Of a stretch of 64,000 nt of DNA, positions 35,151 to 42,786 are shown piece after piece. Positions within the stretch are counted from its first letter, which is position 1; each line of letters opens with the position of its first letter. The position numbers and the translations under genes were made by a program. Below the pieces are notes generated by a model. The model was not told where the DNA came from. It worked only from the letters and a program-made list of their open reading frames with translations, and searched no databases. Source of the DNA: Mesorhizobium ciceri biovar biserrulae WSM1271 (GTDB taxonomy: Bacteria; Pseudomonadota; Alphaproteobacteria; Rhizobiales; Rhizobiaceae); NCBI RefSeq assembly GCF_000185905.1, contig NC_014918.1:248001-312000 (forward strand). Direction: 5' to 3'.

Positions 35151-35175
35151 AACGTTCAGTGCTCCACGCCGTTCC
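35151..35175 (-). promoter_or_regulatory. EcfG-type promoter of the GH1 gene (GGAAC-N16-CGTT)
   Basis: Minus strand GGAAC 35175-35171 and CGTT 35154-35151, an exact consensus match. Confidence 0.8.
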
Positions 35176-35420
35176 TGCAAGGTGGTTGAGGGTCGGTGAT
35201 CCTGGCCTGGCCGAGGCGGTTGTCCACCGTAACCACCCACAGCGTCTTCGGCGAAGCCTTCGCCAAGTCGAGCCTGAAGGAGTTCAGCGACAGCCGGTCG
35301 ATCGGTGCCAAGCTCGGCTTCAGTGTCAAGTGGTAGTCGGCAGGTTGCAGGCTGATAGGGGCAATGAGCTTGGCGCCGAAGCGAGCCGGGCTGATACGAA
35401 TAGATCAAGATATGATCCGT
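35159..35420 (-). pseudogene. Remnant of an unidentified protein gene
   Basis: A minus-strand frame reads 'RFGAKLIAPISLQPADYHLT', 'LKPSLAPIDRLSLNSFRLDL' and 'KTLWVVTVDNRLGQARITDP', ending in a stop that overlaps the GH1 promoter. The text looks genuinely coding, but the frame is closed at its 5' side and the likely start ('HQQEASAPVPTDHILIYSYQ') is in another frame. Family not recognised. Confidence 0.4.
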
Positions 35421-35447
35421 AGGAACTGGGGCTGAAGCCTCCTGCTG

Positions 35448-35876
35448 ATGCAACTGCTGCGCTCTGATGGGCTTTGCCATTTCGGTGTTTGCGCAAAAGA
35501 TGATATGGGTCCCGGGCGGTGCGACGTCACTCCAGGAGAGCTACCAGGACTGGAGCCTCACATGTCATAGATCGCCTGCGCTGTCTCACAGCAACAAACG
35601 CAGCAGAACGGCCAGCGGACAAGGCTGTCGAGCTCAGGCGGATCAGCGATGGGACCTTGGCCGGCAACCTCGTGCTTCCGTGGGCTTCTGCTCGACGCCG
35701 GCGCAAGCCTGCAGATCGACGACGGCCCGTCGCTCGACGTGCTTCGCTTCTCGACCTGCGTGCCCGCCGGCTGCATCGTCCAGCTCACCCTCGATGAAGG
35801 AACAGTGGCCGCATTGCGGGGAGGAGCGGCGCTGAAGAGCGAGGTCAGGAGCACCGATCAGAAGGAGGCGCTGTGA
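35448..35876 (+). pseudogene. Invasion-associated locus B (IalB)-like protein, several frameshifts
   Basis: Frames join as: ATG 35448 'MQLLRS', then 'LMGFAISVFAQ' and 'GGATSLQESYQDWSLTC', then 'ATNAAERPADKAVELR', then 'GLLLDAGASLQIDDGPSLDV' and 'LRFSTCVPAGCIVQLTLDEG' to the stop. 'SLQESYQDW', the 'STCxPAGC' disulfide region and 'LDEGTVAALRGG' are IalB hallmarks (an exported protein of Bartonella and rhizobia). At least three shifts and an early stop make it a pseudogene. Confidence 0.78.
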
Positions 35877-36111
35877 TGGCCGGGATTGCGAGATTTCTAG
35901 CGGCTATGATACTGGAACGAAGTCTGCCGCCTGGTTTCTGCGGCTCGGATCGCAATCGACGCCGTAACCGGCAGGCCGGGTATTTAGTCTTCGGACAGAG
36001 CGAGTTCGGCGCATCTCTCGATATTCCAATTGGTCTCTCAGGATGCGCCAGGACCATCCTCCCTTCCCAACCGGTGCAATCTATGATCCGCTCCCGCCAC
36101 AGGAGGATCGC

Positions 36112-36711
36112 ATGGCATTCTCTGTTATCGGGGCTGGGTTCGGCCGCACCGGCACGCACACTCTGAACTTGGCGCTTGAAATGCTCGGGTTTGGGCCGTG
36201 CCATCACATGGAGGACGTCAACTCTAACCCCGAGCACCGCGACCTGATCCGCGCGGCCGGGCGCCGCGAGCCGGCGAACTGGGACGTCGTCTATGCCGGT
36301 TACAAGTCGGCAGTCGACTGGCCGACGGCCTATTTCTGGCGCGAACTCGCCGAGTATTTCCCCGACGCCAAGCTCATCCTCACCGTTCGCAACCCCGAGG
36401 ACTGGTACAGGAGCGCACGCGTCACGATCTTCAACACCATGGGCGAGACCGCCGACCCGCAAAGTTTTGGCCGGGCCGTCATAGAGACGAAAATTTTCGG
36501 CGGTCGTCTCGACGACGAAACCCATGCTATCGAAGTGCTCGAAGCCCACAACGCCGAAGTGATCTCAGCTTTCCCGCCGTCGCGCCTGCTGGTCTGTAAG
36601 GTGGCCGACGGCTGGCCGAACCTGTGCGCCTTTCTCGGCGTGCCGATCCCGGCTGAACCCTTCCCCCACAGCAACACCACTACCGAATTCCGAAACCGCT
36701 TCGCCAAATAA
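36112..36711 (+). CDS. Sulfotransferase-family protein
   Basis: 199 aa. ATG 36112 is preceded by AGGAGG. The PAPS-binding 5' phosphosulfate loop 'GAGFGRTGTHTLNLALE' opens the protein, followed by 'GPCHHMEDV', 'DWPTAYFWRELAEYFPDAKL' and the 3'-phosphate motif 'ILTVRNPEDWYRSA', matching the Sulfotransfer_4 group. It would move sulfate from PAPS to an unknown acceptor. Members in rhizobia can modify glycans, but no glycan genes are adjacent. Single gene. Confidence 0.88.
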   Translation: MAFSVIGAGFGRTGTHTLNLALEMLGFGPCHHMEDVNSNPEHRDLIRAAGRREPANWDVVYAGYKSAVDWPTAYFWRELAEYFPDAKLILTVRNPEDWYRSARVTIFNTMGETADPQSFGRAVIETKIFGGRLDDETHAIEVLEAHNAEVISAFPPSRLLVCKVADGWPNLCAFLGVPIPAEPFPHSNTTTEFRNRFAK

Positions 36712-37143
36712 GCCCCACACCGAGTTCGACGCCGAAGCCAGGCCAATGCGCGTAGCAGCCTGTCCACGCCGGCTCCGTTGCGTGTAACCAACGGGGGAGC
36801 GGGTGCATCAGAAAGGGACGGTGGGCGCTGTTGGGCGCGAAGGTGCCATGCGGCTAGCCGCTCTCGGATGTCCGCTACTGGGCGGCGGCCATGATAAGTG
36901 CAATGGCCAACTTGAGGCGCAAAGTCGCCCGACTGCAACAGCGTGCGCGTGTTCGACCATGATGTCAGTGGCACCATAGCGGCGGCGCGAAGAACCTCGC
37001 CCCACGTACGGCCAGGCTGGTCGAGGGACGGCTGCAGGATTGCGAGGAGCCGGGTTGCCGATGCGTCGGCAAGCCGGTCCTCAAGGGGTCATTTTTAGGT
37101 AGGCACCGGCTTGGTCCGACCAGAATACAACGGCGGCCAAGAG
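36712..37143. other. Region without a supported gene (about 430 nt)
   Basis: No frame has family features or a ribosome site. It lies between the sulfotransferase and the end of the DUF1127 gene. Confidence 0.45.
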
Positions 37144-37374
37144 TTAGGCCTGCCAAGGCCACTTCGCGCATTCGTTCCGAACCTGCGTACGACTAAGACC
37201 CAGGTCTGCAAGCTGATGGTCTTCGAGCTCGGCCAGCTGTTCACGTTGGCAGTAGAGTTGTATCCAACGCGATACTGTCACAATAGCTCCTGTCGCATTG
37301 TTGATGATGTGACGAACATGCGTCGGCAACGACGACGGAGGCCTCCGGCCTTCAGTAAGCGGGTGATTGAACAT
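37144..37374 (-). CDS. DUF1127 domain small protein
   Basis: 76 aa. The C-terminal half, 'REQLAELEDHQLADLGLSRT' then 'QVRNECAKWPWQA', is the DUF1127 helix-turn-helix-like module; the N-terminal part is basic and extended. Such Arg-rich proteins of alphaproteobacteria are linked to RNA binding and nutrient or stress responses. ATG 37374 has GAGGATGAG upstream. Divergent from the LysR gene, so they could share regulation. Confidence 0.8.
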   Translation of the reverse strand: MFNHPLTEGRRPPSSLPTHVRHIINNATGAIVTVSRWIQLYCQREQLAELEDHQLADLGLSRTQVRNECAKWPWQA

Positions 37375-37493
37375 TTCTCATCCTCTCGCTGCATCCATGT
37401 TGACGTGTCGCGCTGAAATGCTCCAATCTGCCCACGGGCGCAAAGCATGGTTTCTCGTGCTTGGCCGAATTTTTCTCATGACATGGTAGAAAA

Positions 37494-38399
37494 TTGGCTC
37501 GCCGACTGCCATCACTCAACGCCCTCAAGGCCTTCGAGGCCGCGGCTCGCCACGGGAGTTTCACCAGGGCGGCGGACGAACTATCCGTGACGCAGGGCGC
37601 GGTGAGCCATCAGGTGAAGGCGCTCGAGCTCGAATTGGGCGTCAGGCTGTTCGATCGCGAACGTCAAAAGCTGAGCATCACGCGAGCCGGCCTCTCCTAT
37701 CTAGAGGTGGTACGTGATGCCTTCGACCGTATAGCTCTCGGCACGCAACGCATTCAGCATCTATCCAGGGCCGGCGCGTTGACGGTCAGCACGTCGCCCG
37801 ACTTTGCCTCCAAGTGGTTGGTAAATCGCCTTGGCAGGTTTGCAGAGACGCATCCGGACATCGACCTCAGGGTTTCCGCAACCATGCATCACGTCGACTT
37901 CGCAAGAGAGGACGTCGATCTTGCCGTGCGGCATGGCGATGGCAACTGGGCTGGGCATGATGTGGTCCGCCTGTGTTCCGAGCAGCTGTTCGCGGTTTGC
38001 AGTCCCAAACTTCATCAGCGGATGCGCGAGCCGTCCGATGTGTTGAAATTTCCGCTGCTGCATCTTGATGACCGGAAGGACTGGTCGGAATGGCTCGAGG
38101 CTGCTGGCGTGCGAGATGCCAGACTCTCCCACGGACCGGTCCTGAACCGTGCCAGCATGGTCATAGACGCCGCTGTCGACGGCCAGGGCGTCGCACTCGC
38201 CCGCACCACGCTTGCGGCTTGGGATCTCATCAACGGGCGCCTCGTCAGACCGTTCGCTACGGCTCTGCGATTGTCCAAGACCTACTGGATCGTCTGCCCC
38301 CAGGCGACGTCGATGGTCCCTAAAATCGTAACATTTCGCGAATGGCTGTTGGCCGAGGCCGCTGATGACGTGTCTCGCCTGCAGACGCTCGATCCATAG
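37494..38399 (+). CDS. LysR-family transcriptional regulator (GcvA-like)
   Basis: 301 aa. The N-terminal winged helix 'LPSLNALKAFEAAARHGSFT' and 'RAADELSVTQGAVSHQVKAL' is the GcvA-type form, followed by a two-lobed effector domain ('GALTVSTSPDFASKWLVNRL', 'DIDLRVSATMHHVDFAREDV'). A TTG start at 37494 gives the usual N-terminus MARRLPSLNALKAF; no in-frame ATG is available. The target is unknown: GcvA relatives control amino acid, beta-lactamase or catabolic genes. Divergent from DUF1127. Confidence 0.88.
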   Translation: MARRLPSLNALKAFEAAARHGSFTRAADELSVTQGAVSHQVKALELELGVRLFDRERQKLSITRAGLSYLEVVRDAFDRIALGTQRIQHLSRAGALTVSTSPDFASKWLVNRLGRFAETHPDIDLRVSATMHHVDFAREDVDLAVRHGDGNWAGHDVVRLCSEQLFAVCSPKLHQRMREPSDVLKFPLLHLDDRKDWSEWLEAAGVRDARLSHGPVLNRASMVIDAAVDGQGVALARTTLAAWDLINGRLVRPFATALRLSKTYWIVCPQATSMVPKIVTFREWLLAEAADDVSRLQTLDP

Positions 38400-38483
38400 T
38401 GGCACTTCCAATCGCGAACGCACGGCAGTCGCAAGCGCCCGACTGCGACGGCGAAGGTCCGATTATCGGTCTCAAGCAGTGAT

Positions 38484-38846
38484 TCAGACGAAGGCAGATA
38501 AAGTTCGGCTGACGCGCACCCGCGGTCGCCGGAATGTCAGCGCTTCGGCATTCGCAAAGTAGAACTCTAGGACCGATTTGAGGGGCAGCGCTGACATTGA
38601 TCGGGAACAGATAATCCGTAATGCCGCCCGCAGGTGCCGCCTTCGACTAGGTGCTTCCAATCCACGTGACAAGCGCACACCAGGACCACCGCCACTCTCT
38701 GAAATGAACTCTATTCCGGCTGCTTCGAACGTTGCTTTAAGCTGAACTATTGTGGACTGTTTCAACGTCTCGCCTCGTTCGAATCGCACAACGGTTTGAG
38801 TTGAGACTCCGGCCTCCTTAGCAAGCTCTAAAACCCCCCAGCCCAA
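38484..38846 (-). CDS. XRE-family helix-turn-helix protein, possibly N-terminally damaged
   Basis: The first ~60 residues form an XRE DNA-binding domain ('LGWGVLELAKEAGVSTQTVV', 'FERGETLKQSTIVQLKATFE') followed by 'AAGIEFISESGGGPGVRLSR', the standard tail of short rhizobial regulators. The available start is TTG 38846, within helix 1; the expected residues 'RAARAALGW' continue upstream in frame without an ATG, so the original start may be lost. The last ~55 residues extend past the family's usual end and may be read-through. Confidence 0.6.
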   Translation of the reverse strand: MGWGVLELAKEAGVSTQTVVRFERGETLKQSTIVQLKATFEAAGIEFISESGGGPGVRLSRGLEAPSRRRHLRAALRIICSRSMSALPLKSVLEFYFANAEALTFRRPRVRVSRTLSAFV

Positions 38847-38960
38847 TGCAGCTCGTGCCCGTTTTGCCGCGGGGAGGAAATAGGACGCGCCTTTAGTGCC
38901 GCGATCATGCTGACCCCAAGGGAACTTTCGATCAGTTCGCCCCAGTTTGTCGAAGGGCGC

Positions 38961-40352
38961 TTAATGTGTCGCGGTCGAGATGTTTTGGTTGACGCTAAAA
39001 AAGTTGGTCGGGTCGTATTTGCTTTTCACTTCCGCAAGCCGTCTGTAGTTTTCGCCGAATGAGGCGCGGATAACTTGGTCCGCGGGCTCGCTCTGAAAGT
39101 TCAGAAGGTGCATCCCGCTCGAATGCGGCTCGAACGCATCATACATGGCGCGTACCCAGGCAATATGCCTTTCGCTTTCGGCCGGATCCACCCACTGCGC
39201 GGTCATTCCTATGTTGTATTCCGCGCCGCGCTGGGCGAAGGCGGATTCAGCGCGACTGATCCTGCCTGGCGCGCCGCCATAGAACTCTACGATGCAGGCC
39301 GAAAGAGGCGACTTCATGCGATTTCCATGCTCGACAAGCAGGTCTATGATCGTGTCGGTAAGTTGCGGAACGAAGCTCGCCTTCCAGAAATTGTGGGTGC
39401 CGTCCGGGAAAGCGCCGTCAAGCAGCTTCTGCATCGTCGGGAAGGGCATTAGCTGGATGGCATCGAGCATTGGGGGACCGAAAGCTCGCAGCGGCGCCAG
39501 CACACGTGCGCCTTCTACCACGTCACCGCACCAGCATGCGATTACGCCGATCGCCGGCATGCCGTCCGGTGTCGTCAGCATGGCCGCGTAGGCAGTCAGT
39601 TCCTCCGGTGCCGTGGCCATGAAGTCACGATAGAAGCGCAACACCTCACCGGACTTGTCGCGTGCGTGAACGATCAGGCCGCCGAGCACTGAAGATATTT
39701 GCTGCGCCCGGAAGGTGAAGCAGGTGACGATGCCGAAATTGCCGCCGCCGCCGCGCAAAGCCCAGAACAGGTCGGGGTGTTCTTCCATGCTGGCCGTCAG
39801 CAGGTTGCCCTCCGCTGTAACCAGCTCAAACGAAATCACATTGTCGCAGCTCAGTCCGTACTTGCGCACCAGCCAGCCTACGCCGCCGCCGAGCGTCAGA
39901 CCGGCAACGCCGGTCTTAGAGACGACGCCGACCGGCACCGCCAACCCATGCAAATGCGTCTCTCGGTCGAGATCGCCAAGCGTCGCGCCGCCCTGAACTC
40001 GCACGGTCTGGGTCTTGGGCTCAACCATCACGCCACGCATGGCGGAGAGGTCGATCACGATGCCGTTGTCGCAGAGCGCGCGCCCGGCGACATTGTGACC
40101 GCCCCCACGCACCGCGACAAGAAGGTCGTTTTTAGAAGCGAATTTCACTGCGTGGATTACATCAGCGACACCGAGGCAGCGTGCGATCAGTCCAGGGTGT
40201 CGATCAATTGCCGCGTTCCAAATACGGCGTGCCTCGTCGTAATCGGCATCAGCGAGCCGGATAAGGCGGCCAGCCAACCCCGAAGCGAACTCATCGATGA
40301 GGTCGGCGCCAATCGGCATGCCATTGCGACTTTGAAGCTGCGTCTCTAACAT
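38961..40352 (-). CDS. FAD-linked oxidase (berberine-bridge-enzyme-like)
   Basis: 463 aa. PCMH-type FAD domain with 'VRGGGHNVAGRA' (His86, likely covalent FAD link), 'VQGGATLGDLDRETHLHGLA', 'GLTLGGGVGWLVRKYGLSCD' and 'FWALRGGGGNFGIVT', then a substrate domain and the BBE C-terminal motif 'YDPTNFFSVNQNI'. No signal peptide. Relatives oxidise sugars, alkaloids or aromatic alcohols using oxygen; the substrate here is unknown. Single gene. Confidence 0.92.
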   Translation of the reverse strand: MLETQLQSRNGMPIGADLIDEFASGLAGRLIRLADADYDEARRIWNAAIDRHPGLIARCLGVADVIHAVKFASKNDLLVAVRGGGHNVAGRALCDNGIVIDLSAMRGVMVEPKTQTVRVQGGATLGDLDRETHLHGLAVPVGVVSKTGVAGLTLGGGVGWLVRKYGLSCDNVISFELVTAEGNLLTASMEEHPDLFWALRGGGGNFGIVTCFTFRAQQISSVLGGLIVHARDKSGEVLRFYRDFMATAPEELTAYAAMLTTPDGMPAIGVIACWCGDVVEGARVLAPLRAFGPPMLDAIQLMPFPTMQKLLDGAFPDGTHNFWKASFVPQLTDTIIDLLVEHGNRMKSPLSACIVEFYGGAPGRISRAESAFAQRGAEYNIGMTAQWVDPAESERHIAWVRAMYDAFEPHSSGMHLLNFQSEPADQVIRASFGENYRRLAEVKSKYDPTNFFSVNQNISTATH

Positions 40353-40857
40353 ATCCTCCTCCTCAAGCGCGTAAGCTCAAGCCTCGCGGTGAGAAGTAGC
40401 ATAACACCAGTTGGCGGGCCTGTGACGCCGAAAACACCTTCGATCCGATAAGTGGCGCTCGGTGCGGAATGGCCGCTTTTGCCAACTGGATTCTAGGAAG
40501 CTGCCAGTCGGCTCGCGGCCCCATGACAGTCACATCAAGCAACGGAGAGGCGCACGCCACCAGCCGAGCAGCTCGCACACCACGGTATACCTCGACTAAC
40601 GTAACACCGCCGCCGGTTGCGGCGTAACATCTGGGTGGATCGACTATTTGTGACAGGGTAGCGTCAGGCCTAAACCTTGAGGTGACAGGGCCGCAGAGAT
40701 AGCGAGCCATCGGGCAAAAATCGAAAGGTCGGAAGGGTTGCCGTACGGGTTTACCAAGGCAACGACGCTAGGTCTGTTCGCGGACGGTGGAACAAAAACC
40801 GCGCTGTCGAGATTCGGTCGTTGCACTGTTCCCATTGGGTGCTTTCCCCATGAGAAC
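40353..40857. other. Region without a supported gene (about 500 nt)
   Basis: Frames on both strands show no recognisable motifs or ribosome sites. It ends at the terminator next to the dispersed repeat. Confidence 0.4.
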
Positions 40858-40889
40858 TGCCCACTGGCCTGACGGCTGGCGGGCTTTTT
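40858..40889 (+). terminator. Rho-independent terminator
   Basis: GCCC-ACTGGCC-TGAC-GGCTGGC-GGGC hairpin (one mismatch, two wobbles) followed by six T on the plus strand. No plus-strand gene is supported upstream, as at 30484. Confidence 0.55.
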
Positions 40890-41014
40890 TGTATCAGCGG
40901 AACCTTATTACTCATGTTCAGTTCTTGGCGGCAGCGCCCCGCACGCTGCTGGCCAAGGAAAGGCAACCCTTGGCCGGGCCCGCATCGGTCCTCACCCAAG
41001 CGGTGCGGGCCCAC
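40883..41014. repeat. Dispersed intergenic repeat, copy 2
   Basis: About 131 nt related to 30501-30632. The terminal arm GGGCCCGCA...TGCGGGCCC forms a perfect 9-bp hairpin. The right end overlaps the last codons of the zinc-ribbon gene at 40992. Confidence 0.65.
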
Positions 41015-41195
41015 TGTCGATGCTGCCGAGCCCGTCTTCACACCCTTGGGCGTATCTTTCGAACAGTTCCACCTTTTCTGGATAAGGAAGGCGGTGTAAA
41101 CGCTGGCAACCTTCGCACCGATAGTGGGCGGCAACGATGAACCAACGCCCTGGCTTGGTGAACTCGTTTCCACATCCGGGGCATTTGAGTGTCAT
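40992..41195 (-). CDS. Small zinc-ribbon protein (67 aa)
   Basis: MTLKCPGCGNEFTKPGRWF begins a four-cysteine zinc ribbon: CPGC, then CEGC about 26 residues on ('AAHYRCEGCQRLHRLPYPEK'). The C-terminal ten residues are encoded inside the dispersed repeat and may have been altered by its insertion. ATG 41195 fits the domain; an earlier in-frame ATG at 41228 adds 11 residues. Function unknown; single-stranded nucleic acid or protein binding is possible. Confidence 0.6.
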   Translation of the reverse strand: MTLKCPGCGNEFTKPGRWFIVAAHYRCEGCQRLHRLPYPEKVELFERYAQGCEDGLGSIDSGPAPLG

Positions 41196-41241
41196 CTCAA
41201 CCGAAGATAGTTTCTGGGAGAGCGGCATCAGGTCGCGTAAC

Positions 41242-41512
41242 TCAAACTGCCGACGCCAGAATCAGCGTTATCCCCACCACCGTCGACGCATAGATCGTGG
41301 CTAAAGCACGATCGGTCGAGGAATACTCGGCGGGTGTGCGAGGCCGGCGAAGTCGGGGCCTCGGAATGTTTCGGTGCCCACGGGACGTTGGCGGAAGCGT
41401 TGTCATTGCAAGCGCGCAAAGATAGACGCTGGGCTATATCGGCGGCGATCAGAGAATAGTCCGCCACCAATTTCGACCTGTCCGAGACAATGGAGATTTC
41501 ACGTTGCAACAT
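41242..41512 (-). pseudogene. Small membrane protein gene with one frameshift
   Basis: ATG 41512 has GGGAGG at 6 nt and an EcfG-type promoter 25 nt upstream. It reads MLQREISIVSDRSKLVADYS... The sensible C-terminus lies in another frame: 'PRLRRPRTPAEYSSTDRALA' then 'TIYASTVVGITLILASAV', a basic segment and a transmembrane helix. The shift is near the GAGGCCCC run (~41360). Without a shift the frame ends at 41228 with a poor tail. Function unknown. Confidence 0.5.
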
Positions 41513-41536
41513 CGCGCGCCTCCCATGAGTTCTCCC

Positions 41537-41561
41537 AACTGACGGGTCTAAATTATGTTCC
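41537..41561 (-). promoter_or_regulatory. EcfG-type promoter (GGAAC-N16-AGTT)
   Basis: Minus strand GGAAC 41561-41557, AGTT 41540-41537. It overlaps the end of the zinc-ribbon remnant at 41548. Confidence 0.6.
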
Positions 41562-41786
41562 GCCAATTTTGAGAGGGGTGCTGCTGCCGATGTGCTGGCG
41601 CGGCTAATCTACCAGCAACAGGAGCGGCTTGCTTTGGCTGCTCGTGCCAAATCACCTGCCGCAAGTCGCGCATGTCGACCTGCTGTCCGCACGTCGGGCA
41701 GGTATAGAAGTTGTCGTCCTCATCGGCTGGTTCGCCGCCGTGCTCCTTGCCGGGAATGGATGGTCCACGTCGGACGGCCTCGCCAT
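41548..41786 (-). pseudogene. Small zinc-ribbon protein, one frameshift
   Basis: ATG 41786 gives 'MARPSDVDHPFP'; the next frame continues 'GKEHGGEPADEDDNFYTCPT' and 'CGQQVDMRDLRQVIWHEQPK' to a stop at 41548. It is related to 28872-29017, sharing 'CPTCxQQxD' and 'WHEQP'. A promoter with GGAAC-N17-TGTT lies directly upstream. One base change would restore the frame. Confidence 0.5.
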
Positions 41787-41794
41787 GGCTGTCA

Positions 41795-41820
41795 AACAGT
41801 CAATTCGTCTAAAATGTTCC
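41795..41820 (-). promoter_or_regulatory. EcfG-type promoter (GGAAC-N17-TGTT)
   Basis: Minus strand GGAAC 41820-41816, TGTT 41798-41795; 17-nt spacer instead of the 16 seen elsewhere. Confidence 0.45.
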
Positions 41821-41871
41821 GGAACCATTTTAGCGCATGCTAAATTGAAACGCAGTCTTGCGGGTCAGTTC

Positions 41872-42742
41872 ATGCGTCTGAAGTTCATCAGGCCAATGTT
41901 TCCCAGGCTTGTCGAGGTCCCCCCGACAGGAGACAACTGGATTCACGAAATCAAGTACGATGGCTATCGGACGCAAATCATAATCGAGACGGCACGGCCC
42001 GAGCGATCACCCGGAGGGGGCCTACGACTGGTCATCGACGTACAAGACGATAGTCGAGGTGGCGGCAACCCTTTCCCCCAAGTCGGCAATCATCGACGGC
42101 GAGGCAATCGTCCTCAACGGGAAGGGCGTGTCGGATTTCCATTCGCTGCGGTCCGCGATGCGATGGGCGCCGGATCGGATTATCTTCGTCGCCTTCGATC
42201 TACTGCACCTGGACGGGGTCAACCTGCGCCCAGCACCTCTGCTGGAACGTCGGGAAAAGCTGCTCGAACTCGTCGGGCCTGCCAAAGGCGTGATCCAGTA
42301 CAGTCACCATGTGCATGGCGGCGGGGCCGACTTCTACGCTGCGGTTGATCGCATGGGCCTGGAGGGCATGGTGTCGAAGCGGCCTGATAGCGTTTATCGG
42401 TCAGGCGACACCGAAGCGTGGCTGAAAACCAAATGCTACGAGGAAGTCGACTTTGAAGTGGCAGGCGTGCAGCTAAAACCGGGATCGGCACCACTCGCTT
42501 TGATGGCAACCCGCGATGCGGAACGCCGCTACGTCGGATCGGCTCACATCGCGCTGACCAAAGCCATGCGAGAACGCCTGTGGGCCAAGGTGCAGGAGGG
42601 GAAAGGCACGCCACCGAAGGGAGCCGACAAGCCAGACGCCGAATGGATCAAACCTGGCCTTGTCGGACGAGTGAAGACCCTTAAGCGCGAGGACAAGCTA
42701 CGCCATGCGACTTTGCAGGCGATCCGTGAGGCGAAATCGTGA
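41872..42742 (+). pseudogene. ATP-dependent DNA ligase (LigC/LigD ligase-domain type), frameshifted
   Basis: The first frame from ATG 41872 carries 'FIRPMFPRLVEVPPTGDNWI' and the adenylation motif KYDGYR (catalytic Lys). The rest is in another frame: 'AYDWSSTYKTIVEVAATLSP', 'KSAIIDGEAIV', 'FVAFDLLHLDG', 'EGMVSKRPDSVYRSG' and 'WLKTKC', then an OB-fold. The change occurs near 41992-42032. Together they make ~290 aa, the full size of stand-alone ligases of this group. A functional enzyme would need the frame restored; the downstream piece from 42059 lacks the Lys. Confidence 0.8.
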
Positions 42743-42786
42743 TGTTACGAACGCCAATGAAGTAGGCCCGCCTGACAGCCCACGTC

